Origin: Glandiceps talaboti
Taxonomy: Eukaryota; Hemichordata; Enteropneusta; Spengelidae
Length of the DNA: 64,000 bases
Assembly: GCF_964340395.1 (NCBI RefSeq)
Contig: NC_135558.1
Coordinates: 10,086,001-10,150,000 of the forward strand
Reading direction: 5' to 3'
The notes below the pieces were generated by a model. The model was not told the origin of the DNA, made no database searches, and worked only from the letters and a program-made list of their open reading frames with translations. Both the position numbers and the translations under genes were made by a program. Of the stretch, positions 1-10,745 are shown one piece after another (the first letter of the stretch is position 1; the number at the start of each line of letters is the position of its first letter).

Positions 1-1967
1 TTAGCAAATAACACTTTTTAACATTCTCAAACATTTTGAATGTACTGTGGATACTTTACAGTGATTTTGATATTATCTTACGATAAAACCGGTGAAAAAA
101 ACATGAGATACTAAACTTGCTGACTTTGAAAACTTTTGAAAATTACCATGTACTTACTTAGCACCCTAGGTGGATTTATTTAGAAAGGCAAAAATTGAGA
201 ATGTGCGTGCTCAGTAAGTACTAACATCACCTTTATACATTCAAACTTTTGGGATAATAACTTCCCATAGAGTTGATTAATTTTTCAAGATGTTAGCATC
301 ATTACATTGAACAAAAAAAAAGAAGATGATTGTCTCTGAACTTCAAAACCCTACAAAATTATTCCCTGCTGACACTATCTTTTGTGGTATTTTTAGAAGA
401 ACATCTCAAAAATAACAATCACAAATTCGACAAAATAACACCCAAGATATAAAGATGTTATGATCCCCGCAAAATAACAATAAACCATTTTACCAATACC
501 CACGCAAATTATTTTTGAAACACATGAGCAATCGGATCCACAATATTTCCTTCCCTCATCATGACCTTAACGTCCTGGAAATTGCAACTGAAACAGATCA
601 CTACAGTGTTCATCGCCGCCGACTACCGCATCAGTGAACACAGTGTGGTTGTTCAAAAGGGGTTCATTTATAATCACTTTACGATGTATTCAACTATAAA
701 ATTCCTAGAAGTATGCTCCAATTACCATGGATACCAGCATAGTGATGTGATGAACCAAGTGACTAGGCATTCTCAGTCATCAGTTTTGTCATATAATATC
801 AGAAATGGCGTACGAAACTGTAATCGAGCTTGATTACTTTATATCCACCCACAAATCTCAGAATTCATTTTTTAGGTACAATATATTTCCAAAATTTGTT
901 ATTTCACTCATTTGTCCATTCCCGTGTCATATATATTTGAAATAAAAAATGTAAAATTCTTTTGAAAGCACATCGTGCTGTGAAACTAGACAAATATTCA
1001 AGCCACATTTATATTCATTAACTGTTGATATACATAAAATCTTAAATTCTATAAAAAAATATGTTTTCTTCCCTATTCTTCACACATCCAGTTCATCAAT
1101 AATTATTTTCCTTTATCTAAATAAACAAATGCATTGACTTCTCCTAGTTTTTTTAATCAACACAAAGTTTCAACACCATTCAGTACTGTCAACTTGATAC
1201 GTTGATGAATACATCACCTTCACACAAAATGGCTATAAATGTCGACATTGTGACATTTTTAATCTCTGAACTGAAGATAAGCTGCAGACACAACTGCCAG
1301 GCTATTTGTTGCTTTGATGCAGAATACTGTGAATTGGGATTGATGTCTTGCCTTGTACTCAGTCTGGGTGTCAAAAACTCTTGTCTAAAACCTTGCCATT
1401 GAAAGAATTAGTTTAACCATCTTCATTAAAACAAACTTCTCTGACTGCTAGGTTGCTTGAATTCATTTGACTCCCTAGTTAAATGAAAATAGTTCAACCC
1501 CGTAGACTAGACGACATGTATCAGTATTCTATAGGTAACATTAACCTAGCCTGGAACCATGTCTCTTTCAAAATACTTTTAAATCAGCTCTCTCCATGGT
1601 CTGCACTGTCTATCTATGTTACAAATCACTTTTCTCTCCATGCTTTGTGCTATCTATGTTACAAGTCACTTTTCTCTCCATGTATTGCGCTATCTATGTT
1701 ACAAGTCACTTTTCTCTCCATGCTTTGCACTATCTATCTTACAAGGCGTTGGCCTTTAATGCAGGACCTGGCACAGATTTTAATTGCTGGTACAGGAAAG
1801 ATTGTATATAAAGGAAAGACAATTGCACCCCATGTGATTTGGGGTCAGTGATCAAAAGTAATCACAGCTTTTATCAAAGCCCTACTTTAAAAGGAAAGAT
1901 TTGGAATCAGAATAAACAGCAATTATTCTTATTTCCATTTGACAAGACAATTACTGGATAAACTTAC
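1..1967. other. Intron sequence at left edge, no coding exon seen
   Basis: AT-rich intron downstream of exon 8. I looked on the minus strand for the next family exon (a YPV-type start leading to the RIKxRxQ block before the GAP domain) and found none. The only structure is the 40-bp repeat at about 1588-1745. A plus-strand open frame of 122 codons overlaps that repeat and has no recognisable features. Confidence 0.6.
1588..1745. repeat. 40-bp tandem repeat, about 4 copies
   Basis: The words TTTCTCTCCATG and TATCTATGTTACAAGTCACT recur at 40-bp spacing (TTTCTCTCCA at 1631, 1671, 1711), with a partial first copy near 1588. It is intronic. The unit is not a multiple of three, so the overlapping open frames are accidental. 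Confidence 0.85.
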
Positions 1968-2022
1968 CATTTTTCAACACCTTGTCTTGTACTGACTGCA
2001 CTGATTGGTATGTGAATACTTC
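1968..2022 (-). CDS. SYNGAP/DAB2IP/RASAL2-like: Coding exon 8: C2 domain, last part visible
   Basis: 55-nt exon with a CAG acceptor just above 2022 and a GTAAGT donor just below 1968. It starts with the two bases that complete the Gly left by exon 7, codes SIHIPISAVSTRQGVEK, and ends with TG of a Trp codon. In vertebrate relatives this stretch reads VG-L-V-(x)-P-x-x-x-V-x-GRQFVEKWYPV, so the match covers the last C2 strands. The next exon should begin with G and continue into the loop before the GAP domain. I searched 1-1967 on the minus strand for a YPV-type continuation and saw none, so that exon is outside the window. Confidence 0.9.
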
Positions 2023-2146
2023 CTGTGGAATACAAAGAATGACACAAACTACATAAATCTGTTACAAAGTGATCAACAAACACAATCTATGATTTCAAGG
2101 CTGTAAAAAAATCTTTTAGAACTTCACATGTATCATGTTTACTTAC

Positions 2147-2232
2147 CGACGTAACCATTTTTGTCTTTCTTTTTCTTCTTCTCACTATCTTTGTAGAGAT
2201 GTACACTGATGGAGGAAACATTTGGAAGACTC
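2147..2232 (-). CDS. SYNGAP/DAB2IP/RASAL2-like: Coding exon 7: C2 domain, polybasic loop
   Basis: 86-nt exon, acceptor TTTGCAG above 2232, donor GTAAGT below 2147. It begins with G to finish AA+G (Lys), then codes [16 protein letters not shown] followed by [12 protein letters not shown], and leaves one G of a Gly codon. The family signature is a strand of the type VHLYK/R followed by D/E, then a run of lysines and NYVG or GYVG; all of these are present. The five-Lys run is the membrane-facing basic loop of the C2 domain. Phase in (1 base completes a codon) and phase out (1 base) fit exons 6 and 8. Confidence 0.93.
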
Positions 2233-3561
2233 CTGCAAAGAGATAAATAGCCACAATTATTGGGGAATAGTCACTCTCGTAGTCTTGGTGAAATAAGCAA
2301 AATATTGTAACCCTTAAAATGTTAATATCACTTCAAGGTAGATTGCACTTCGGGGATGATTTTCATTGGAAATTAAATTTCTTTAATTCTCCCCAAACTT
2401 TGCCATATGAAAGCTTGTTCCTGATCCTTCTGAAAAATCACAAACATTTGAGGTCCAATATCTTGATTTCAAGGAAATCATCAATCTTTTACTTTCGTTT
2501 ATAGCACAGCGGCCATATTGGATGGCGGCCATATTGGATTCTAAAATGACTAAATTTTGATATCATTTTGACCGCCATTTCAAAAATGTGTATGGTGACC
2601 TTAGATTTTTTTTCATGATTTTAACTGAGAATAGGTTGGAGTTTTCTTGACAAAACTAACAGCAAAAGTTTACAGTGTTTATTTTCATTTTTTCGCTGGA
2701 AAACATGAACATGGAAATAACTAAAGAGTAAAATTGCCGTTTTGTATCTTAAACACAATACACCAGACTCAATAATTTGTAAAATCAGTCTTTGGGAACT
2801 AGAAGAAAGTTACCAAAATTGGCAAAATGTGTGGGTTTAAAGTACTTTTCATTGCAGTTTTTTGACAAAAGGTTTCAGTTTATTTTGATTTCCTTCTTGA
2901 ATGTTTCTTGAATGGAATTAAATTGTTAGCTCTTTTCCTTGTCTAATTTCTCACCTACAAAATTCAGGACAAAACTGAAAGACACACAAAGGCATTTATC
3001 CCCCCTCTAACAGATAATAATTGGGCAATTTACTTGTAGGTATAATGAGCTTTGCAAATAACTGAAAACAACACTGACATTTTCAACGAGTCACTACATC
3101 TTACCATGGCGATCTTTCACATTTTACAAAATAATGAGTGCCAATAAACTGTTATTTCAGCCAATCAGTTGCCTAGGGAATGTGTGTAAATGTGTCGCGT
3201 AAAGTTTGCTGTGTGTCATTGCCCTGGTATATGGTGTATATATTGTGTCTAATGCACTTTTTCTAGCTTTCTGTATAACACATGACATCCTGTTCAATCA
3301 GCTTTCAGTAAGTTAGGGGGTCTCATTGAATGACTGCATACAATGGTATGGATATTCTTGAATGAGGAAAGTAAAACTTTTATTGTTATGCAGTTTGTTA
3401 AAGGTGCTGACAGGAATAAGTGAGAATTAACAATAAGATAGGGATACTTATAGGAATTGACATCACTTTGAGAGAATGAGCTCCAGCAGTAGTAGAAAAC
3501 ATAGGTCTTTATCACGTGACAGAAAAAGTTTAAGAAAACAGAGTATCTTAGGTGTACTTAC

Positions 3562-3660
3562 TTAAATTGGAACTGTTCTCCCCAGAACAGCATTTCTCCT
3601 TTGATTTTTGATGAGGTTCTTGCATAAAGTTGCTCATCAAGACAAACTTCACAGAAGTAC
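3562..3660 (-). CDS. SYNGAP/DAB2IP/RASAL2-like: Coding exon 6: C2 domain core
   Basis: 99-nt exon, acceptor CCCACTAG above 3660, donor GTAAG below 3562. It codes [18 protein letters not shown] then [14 protein letters not shown] and ends with AA of a Lys codon. The vertebrate family motif is K-K-Y-F/L-C-E-L-C-L-D-D-x-L-Y/F-A-R-T-T-S/G-K followed by FWGEHFEF; the match is nearly residue for residue and is one of the strongest identifications in the window. The first base G completes the Lys codon begun in exon 5. Confidence 0.96.
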
Positions 3661-4025
3661 CTAGTGGGAGGAAGTGAAAGATCTTGTCAAAATATCAAAA
3701 TTCAAAATACTAAAAATTTTTGACAAAAAAGTGTCTATCTCTGTATTAAACATTATGACAATATCTGTATTCTGCCTTAGTATTTTCTTTTCTTGAAATC
3801 TGTCAATTTATAAGATAAATTTTAATGGAATTTCCCTGCAGATGATCAAAGGTGTCATATATATACAAATATATGTATTGGCAAAAATGAGTATATAGGT
3901 ACTCTCTATTTCGTCATCACATATTCATTGGACGATTACAGAGTCTGACACTGGAGATTGCACTTTCATATATAAATTGCATTGGCATGCCATGAAAACT
4001 CTTTCTGTAGAAGTATCACAAATTG

Positions 4026-4372
4026 ATTTGGGGTTACCCCTATTTGAGATAATCTGGATTTCCAGTTTTTCCTATTTCCCATAATCTTGGTTTGGGGTTA
4101 CCCCTATTTGACAAAATCTTGATTTGGGGTTACCCCTATTTGACATAATCTTGATTTGGGGTTACTCCTATTGACAAAGTTCAATCCGAACAGACCTACA
4201 TTCTTGGTTACTTCTATTGATGTACTCACAATTCAGGGTTTACTTTTTGATTTGGGGCTACCCCTATTGATGTACTCACAATTCAGGGTTAACTTTTTGA
4301 TTTGGGGCCCAATTGACTCACTTTCGATCAAAGTGTCCCATTTTAATTTGGGACGTTACTCCTATTGACTTA
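4026..4372. repeat. About 32-bp tandem repeat adjoining the exon 5 donor
   Basis: Copies of ATTTGGGGTTACCCCTATTGAC with AT-rich spacers recur about nine times, more diverged toward the exon. The last copy runs up to the GTAAGT donor of exon 5. Confidence 0.8.
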
Positions 4373-4373
4373 C

Positions 4374-4475
4374 TTTTTCTTTGCTGGAATTCCTTTGGCT
4401 TCAATAATGGATATTTTTAATGAATTCTCTGTTCTGTGTTTTTCATCTCTGTTAGGCTGCATTGTATTGCGTAGG
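4374..4475 (-). CDS. SYNGAP/DAB2IP/RASAL2-like: Coding exon 5: end of PH domain, start of C2
   Basis: 102-nt exon, acceptor TTTGATTTCAG above 4475, donor GTAAGT below 4374. The first base C completes AG+C (Ser) so the join reads WIES-LRNTMQPNRDEKHRTEN, then SLKISIIEAKGIPAKK and AA of the next Lys. Relatives read WMENLRR-(A/T)-V-x-P-N-K-D-N-x-R-R at the PH C-terminal helix and L-x-I-I-E-A-K/R-x-L at the first C2 strand. No long open frame marks this exon because it is short; it was found by domain continuity. Its donor abuts a 32-bp tandem repeat array, and the repeat sequence starts inside the donor consensus (see findings). Confidence 0.94.
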
Positions 4476-5202
4476 CTGAAATCAAATGAGAGTAAAACAT
4501 GTCACGAATCAATCTCAACACACAATTTTGATTAGGAATATGTTTCTAGCTCATTAATTTCCATATATACATGGTTTTTCTTTTCTACAAGCTTATTAGG
4601 TAGGGACCTATGGCAATTTGAAATGTCAGGATATAGAATTACATAAAGTATAGCCAGGATCATTAACTTTCATATAAATCACAAAATACTAAGGATGATA
4701 ATATCTCATTTTTCTAGGAAATGAAGCCTACGCAATTTCGAGCGATGTTTATTTTGTGTAGAATTTACAATGTGGCTTAAGGATATTTGAGATTATACGG
4801 CACTTGTGAAGTAACAGTGCTTGCAGGGATTTGATGTTGTGGGTCAAGAGATTACTATTTTTGTGACAATTTTAGAACTCTAGTAATGACGGGGAGGGGG
4901 GGGGATTCATGTAGGTGGTCATTATATTAACTTGGCAATAGAGAGGAAGATAGGTGGTCTTTTATAAGCCTACTAATAGAGGGAGAGATAGGTGGTCATT
5001 AATGACCATATCTATCAATAGGGGTGCATTCTTTGGAAAGGTCTATTGTCATTCTGATGGATAGATTCATGGGCAAACATACTGGCAAGGTCTATTGCAA
5101 GTTACTTGACAAGATTATTACTAGCGGGTGCATTTTCTGGAAAGAGCTGTTAGGAATGATGGCAACTCTGTAGATGGGGGTTACATATTTAGGTATATTG
5201 TG

Positions 5203-5329
5203 GTTGCCTTAGTAACAGCGTATCACTAGACAGTGCACAGCTGATGGGTTCTATTGTAGTTGTCACAGCAACAATGCATTACTTATGCACGCATCGCCTG
5301 GAAAGGTCTGTTGTAGTTGCCATAGCAAC
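5203..5329. promoter_or_regulatory. Three spaced RFX X-box-like motifs
   Basis: GTTGCCTTAGTAAC (5203-5216), GTTGTCACAGCAAC (5259-5272) and GTTGCCATAGCAAC (5316-5329) sit 56 and 57 bp apart in the intron between exons 4 and 5. The last matches the palindromic RFX X-box consensus. They may be a decayed 57-bp tandem repeat; binding is inference. Confidence 0.35.
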
Positions 5330-5992
5330 ACTGCATCATTAGCGAATGTCTCTTGTCCACCACACCTAAATTTCCTAAGTGACTTTACATACAGATAAAG
5401 CCCTCTTTCATCAAGGTAGTAGTTTCAATTCAACAGAAATACGTCTCGTTATATTTCTGTTGCATTTTGCAAATCATGATTGATTTTTCCCCGAAAACAT
5501 AAAAATGATTTAAACATGACAAAATATAACAGATGTCTATCTCCAAATTGTAAAAACTAATTCTGATCTACTACAGCAAGACATTTTAATAACGTCATTT
5601 CCCAACGTCTCGTGGGGAATAATAAATCTGACATTGCTAACTTGTGGACTTACAGCTTGACAGTATTACCTAATATCGGAAATCTTAAGTAGAAAACTTC
5701 CTACTTTCAGCTGTACACATCCCAGCTGAAAATGCAGGTAGTCATGGAAACCATGAATCCGACATCTCTAATTAAGGCTGCTGTATGTGTAAAATTTCAG
5801 CACTAAGTCATATCAAGTTTGTTTCTAAAGTATTCATGATATGATAGAAATGCCGATGTAATCACAAGGCCCTGCCTCAGTTTTATGCGTTACAAACAAA
5901 GACACTTACACTATTCTTGTATTCATGCATTCAATTTGTGACGATATGGGAATACCCTACTTATGTTTCTGTGTGATTTGTGTGCTGTTTTA

Positions 5993-6445
5993 AGTCATTT
6001 TTCCATGGTGATCATAGTGAATGCTTGTGAGAGATACCAAGTCATTTTTTTCATGGTGAACATAGTGAACGCTTGTGAGAGATACCAAGTCATTTTTTTC
6101 ATGGTGAACACAGTGAATGCTTGTGAGGGATACCAAGTCATTTTTTTCATGCTGAACATAGCGAATGCTATGATGGCGAACATAGTGATTGCTTGTGAGA
6201 GATACCAAGTCATTTTTTCATGGTGAACAAAGTGAATGCTTGTAAGGGATTAACAAAGTTATTTTTCCATGGTGATCATAGTGAATGCTTGTGAGAGATA
6301 CCGAGTCATTTTTTTCATGGTGAACACAGTGAATGCTTGTAAGGGATTAACAGAGTCATTTTTCCATGGTGATCATAGTGAATGCTTGTGAAGGATACCA
6401 AGTCATTTTTTTCATGGTGAAGATAGCGAATGCTTGTGAGGGATG
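5993..6445. repeat. 48-bp tandem repeat, about 9 copies
   Basis: The unit is built on CATGGTGAACATAGTGAATGC followed by TTGTGAGAGATACCAAGTCA and a T run. CATGGTG recurs at 6004, 6052 and 6100, giving a 48-bp period that later drifts. Since 48 is a multiple of three, spurious frames of 72 to 87 codons stay open on both strands. Confidence 0.9.
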
Positions 6446-7982
6446 TTTAACATTAAGGCTTAAATTTATGTTTTAGTTTCATTTCAAAAGAGTGTCCCCT
6501 ATGTGCCAGGTTAGATTCCAATGTATAGTCAGTATGTGCAAAATGGTCACTATGCTAACATCTCTGTGACTTTGTTCTTTTTCAACTTAGTCTTCACTGT
6601 GCAAATATCTGTAACTGTTCATCATACATATATCTAAGTGACTTTATTCACTGTGTAAATTTTGATGTGACTAAGTTCACTATGTGTACATCTCTGACTT
6701 TGTTCACTATGCTTACATTTCTATGTGACTTTGTTCCATTTTAATAAGTGTTTGGAATATCTTCATAACCGTGTGACTCTGTTCACCAAATTCACTCTGT
6801 GTACAATGTATACATCTCTAGTATGTGACTGTTCTATTAAATATACACCGTTATCTCTGCTAGTATTCCAAACAGGTTTATTCTATCTCTACATGACTCT
6901 GTCTTTCTTAATAACATTGTGTCTCAGTTAACATCTATTTTAATCTACAGGTAGATACTTAATAACTTCTGCACATCCTTTTCACTTATTTATAATCCTC
7001 AAACTTATTACAGTGTTTTCATGTTCAGTTGTAAGTACCGGGGTAGTTAGTATATGTCTGTTACGTTGTGTCTCATCGGCAATCTTAAGGATCTCATGAA
7101 CTACTGTGTCTCATCTGGCATTCTTACAGATCTGAACTACTCTGTCTCATCTGGCGTTCTTGAGATCTTTCCCTGAATGTTAAAAGCTGTATTGATGCTT
7201 TTCCGGGGCTGTCTGTCTCTTGATGGTAATTATTTTATAAATATCTTGCATAGGGAGGAACATGTCTGTCTTGAGAAAGGAACAATCCTGTTTGAATAGT
7301 ACTTAGAAAGTATTAGGTCTTACCGGGTGTATTTATTAGTCTACGGAGAGCAGGCCTTTCATGTCTAACTTGGAGAACTTAAGTGAACTTTGCATGGATA
7401 CAAAACACTTAAGACTTATACAGAGATCAAAATAAGCCATCTATTTCACTCTCTGAACTTACAGTGTATAGGGTAACAAATTTCCATTATATTGGTTAAG
7501 AGGCTTGTGATGTATATGTATGTTACTTAACAATACATAAAAGTTAATATGAGCAGAGCATCTTCTTGATTGCCAAAAATCTGGTTCTCAATACTAGTAT
7601 TTTAATATTTCATTTGCTTGCTTGTGAAAAAAACATTGTAACATTTCCTTTGCATGAGCTAACTTTAGGTGACTTGCCGCAAATGAATGTAACAACTATA
7701 TTTTTAATTTTTGTCAAGCTAGACAGAACATTGTCAGGTTTTTGTTTTTGTAGAAAACTGAATGTTTTCAATAAACCCCAACTTTGTAGTTTTTCTAAAT
7801 ACACCAACCAGTTTTTGCAGCATTCATAGGTCATTATCAGGTCAGAAAATCAAACATTTTCATCTATGAATTCAAGAAATCTTCTCTCTGCTTAACAGAC
7901 ATGAGAGGGGTTGACTGGTGAGTTTGGGCACCCCGTCACAGCATACCTTACAAACACCTCATAAAATATTTTTTCATCTTAC

Positions 7983-8204
7983 CTTTCAATCCATTTTTCT
8001 CTTTCAGAAGCTGATTTACAGGAGTAATATTTGGTTCCTATAGAGGAAGTGATCTGAAAGCAGTGATCTTGTCCTAATACACTGCTATGTAACGGCTTGA
8101 CATGAACGCTGTCCATTGTCAAGTCTGACGCATCCATTGTATGTCCATCTGATAACAGGGACTCGTGGGACCTGGAAACTTTGAATTTATGTGCTAAAAA
8201 CGGC
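7983..8204 (-). CDS. SYNGAP/DAB2IP/RASAL2-like: Coding exon 4: SRSHESLLS motif and C-terminal half of PH domain
   Basis: 222-nt exon, acceptor TTAATTTCAG above 8204, donor GTAAGA below 7983. It completes the Met codon from exon 3, then codes PFLAHKFKVSRSHESLLSDG, a divergent linker (HTMDASDLTMDSVH), and VKPLHSSVLGQDHCFQITSS, then IGTKYYSCKSASEREKWIE plus AG of Ser. In DAB2IP, RASAL2 and SynGAP the conserved blocks are SRSHESLLS, I/VKPxHSSILGQ-D/E-Y/F-CF-E-V-T, and C-x-S-A-x-ER-D-KW-M/I-E. This is the largest visible exon and the anchor for the family call. The exon contains only the second half of the PH fold (the first strands lie upstream in long SynGAP-type isoforms), so isoforms A and B carry a partial PH as short DAB2IP isoforms do. 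The 5' half of this exon with its acceptor is tandemly duplicated in the adjacent intron (8205-8440). Confidence 0.97.
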
Positions 8205-8440
8205 CTGAAATTAAACAAGCAATCAACGATTTATTAGAATAATGTTATAGGGCGATGTCCAACAACTTGTCCATCTGATAACAGGGAATCATATGGGACC
8301 CAGAAACTTTGAATTTATGGGCTAAAAATGGCCTCTAATTTAACAAAAAAAATCATCAATTTATTAGAATAATTTTATAGGGCGATGTTCGACAACTTGT
8401 TCTTCTGATAACAGGGAATCATGAGACAGAAACTTTGAAA
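8205..8440 (-). pseudogene. Two decayed tandem copies of the exon 4 acceptor and 5' half
   Basis: The block 8142-8267 (exon 4 sequence coding SHESLLSDG, its acceptor, and intron) is repeated at 8268-8397 and partly at 8398-8440, offsets 126 and 130 bp. In the first extra copy the acceptor TTTCAG-GCC has become TTAGAGGCC and the frame carries a stop, while SLLSDG is still readable. See findings. Confidence 0.85.
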
Positions 8441-9198
8441 TGATAACCAAAAAAACCCAATGCTTTTTAGTTTTTTAAACCAGGTGTACAGAAAATGACT
8501 GATTTGATGTTGGAATGTAAATCCTTAACCATGACAAATAGCTTTCTTATTTTTGTTTTTTTGTGAGTATGTAAAGTTCTCCATATAGAAAGGAAATGTT
8601 TAGATTGTAATGATCAGCTTAAAATGATGAAAATATATGCCGCGATATCCCATGGGTTGATTAGAGGACAGATGTTACATGTTTCAGGAAAACACCAGAT
8701 CTCTAGAGTACTACACACTACTTCCTTATGATATCCACCGTCAATATCTACTCCATTTTTCTTCGAAATCCTTCGAGGCAAACAGCACTTTAGAAATCTC
8801 AAGACGCCATATTACATTTATACATGTTACCGCATATACACAGATTCAAATCTCGGATGAATACGATCGACTCTGTTTTTGTATCTTATTACTATAAGTT
8901 TGAATATCTTGCTAAGGTAATACCACTAGCGTAATCGCTTTATTTTGGATTGCACATTGTAAAGGTGTCAATGTTTTCAAAAAGAAACTGTCAGCTAAGA
9001 TGATATATATATACATTGTGGCATATTCCTTTTCAAATAATGTGCATTGAGACACAACAATGTTGATCCGAACAAAGTTGTATTATGGGATATAGTCAAC
9101 TATATACATTGAATACTATTAGTAGACAACGGCACTGGCATTGTAGCATCTGATATGTACTCACTCAATAGTTTTATTATCGGTTTTCTGGTTCTAAG

Positions 9199-9640
9199 AT
9201 GCATTGTGCATGCGAGATGCCCGGCCGTTGTGCATGCGAGATGCCCGGCCGTTGTGCATGCGAGATGCCCGGCCGTTGTGCATGCGAGATGCCCGGCCGT
9301 TGTACATGTGAGATGCCCGGCCTTTGTGCATGTGAGATGCCCGCCCGTTGTACGTGTGAGATGCCCGCCCGTTGTACATGTGAGATGCCCAGCCGTTGTA
9401 CATGTGAGATGCCCGGCCGTTGTACGTGTGAGATGCCCGGCCGTTGTACATGTGAGATGCCCGCCCGTTGTACGTGTGAGATGCCCGCCCGTTGTACATG
9501 CGAGATGCCCGCCCGTTGTACGTGTGAGATGCCCGGTCGTTGTACGTGCGAGATGCCCGGCCATTGTGCATGCGAGATGCCTGGCCGTTGTACGTGTGAG
9601 ATGCCCGGCCGTTGTGCATGCGAGATGCCCGGCCATTGCT
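9199..9640. repeat. 24-bp GC-rich VNTR, about 18 copies
   Basis: The unit is GAGATGCCCGGCCGTTGTGC plus ATGC, with variants that differ mainly at CpG/TpG/CpA positions. It lies in the intron between exons 3 and 4, about 80 bp below the exon 3 donor. The 24-bp period keeps all frames open on both strands (8-residue repeats), which explains several 140-190-codon frames; none is a gene. Confidence 0.95.
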
Positions 9641-9720
9641 AATATGTTGTTACATTTACGCTCAAAATGTCTTCATTACACTTACTCAAGGTCGAAACTA
9701 AAAGGTCACGATTGACTTAC

Positions 9721-9839
9721 ATGTCTTCTTCTTCATACTGTTCTTCCTTAATATTTCTTATGATAGCGCCTTTGGCATCGATTTTGGCGGCACTTTTTGT
9801 TCTTTTTAATGCAGTTTTCATACGCTTCGGTATAAATCC
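9721..9839 (-). CDS. SYNGAP/DAB2IP/RASAL2-like: Coding exon 3: basic KRTKS segment
   Basis: 119-nt exon, acceptor TTTTACAG above 9839, donor GTAAGT below 9721. It starts in phase 0 and codes GFIPKRMKTALKRTKSAAK then IDAKGAIIRNIKEEQYEEED plus AT of Met. Family members have the block GF-(L/F)-S-(R/K)-R-L-K-x-S-I-KRTKSQ-x-KLDR at exactly this place before the SRSHESLLS motif. The RTKS site fits a basophilic kinase consensus (R-x-x-S); that it is phosphorylated is inference. The acidic EEQYEEED tail replaces the ILPRFRS-type sequence of vertebrates. A 24-bp VNTR begins about 80 bp downstream of the donor. Confidence 0.93.
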
Positions 9840-10529
9840 CTGTAAAAGAAACAGAACAGTATGTATCAATTGATAGAACATGACCCCTGCTGTCAGGTGT
9901 TCCCACAAAAGGTGAACATTTGCCTGCGAGGTACATGTAGTATTCTATCATACAGACTCAACTTGTAACTAGGACACTGAATTTTATGATAGTCAGTTAT
10001 TCAAATTGTTAAAGTCACACGAGTTTTTTCATGAAACGACTGCTACCTGTATTATTGGCCATGTCTTAAGTACATTTTTATGCACAAAAACATTAATTCA
10101 ATGTAATTTTTTTCAGCGATTTGCCAGAAAGAATGACACATTGTTTGACAATATTCTCAGAAGACGACTATTTAGCATATCATATATATTGCATAGGCAT
10201 AAAAATATTAATTTTGCATTTTTCTAAATAGAAATTCAGCAGAAAGAATATACATGTAGTTAAATATTGACACTATCACTGAAGGGACCATTACTTCAAT
10301 CATTCAACATCAGCATAAAAATATTCATGTAAAATTTTTTTTAAAACTAATTTGACAGAGAGAATGGAGTTGATTTTTATTCCCTATTTTGGAAATTTTC
10401 TGAAGGATTGAGATGATATTGATATGCACATCATATACCATATTTGTAATGAGATTGAGATCCAGTAGCACGTGAAATCTATTTCAGTGTTTATGCTTGG
10501 CTATCAGCTATGTCTCTATGCATACATAT

Positions 10530-10745
10530 TCTTTTACTTTCGTCAAATGGTGCTGCATACTGAATATTCTCAAATACATACATCAATTTTTTATGATAAG
10601 TAATGTATGAACCGATGTTTTCCTTTGAAAAAATATTCCATATACTACCATTATATCTTACTACTTTCATCAAATGGTGCACAATAAACATTCAAATACA
10701 TACATCAATTTTTTGATAAATAACGTATGTACCAATGATTCGTTT
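10530..10745. repeat. Tandem duplication, about 125-bp unit
   Basis: The words TTTCATCAAATGGTGC and AAATACATACATCAATTTTT recur in two blocks (near 10537-10620 and 10665-10735). It is intronic, with no coding signal. Confidence 0.7.

Noticed and set aside
1-1967. Search for the next exon (start of the RasGAP domain region)
   Set aside because: No minus-strand sequence with the expected YPV or RIKxR-type continuation was seen, so the exon is presumed outside the window.
5963-6226. 87-codon plus-strand repeat frame
   Set aside because: Explained by the 48-bp tandem repeat.
9100-9715. Open frames of 140-186 codons on both strands with 8-residue Cys- or Thr-rich repeats
   Set aside because: They are produced by the 24-bp VNTR, whose period is a multiple of three; the array lies in an intron of the Ras-GAP gene and all frames are open at once.
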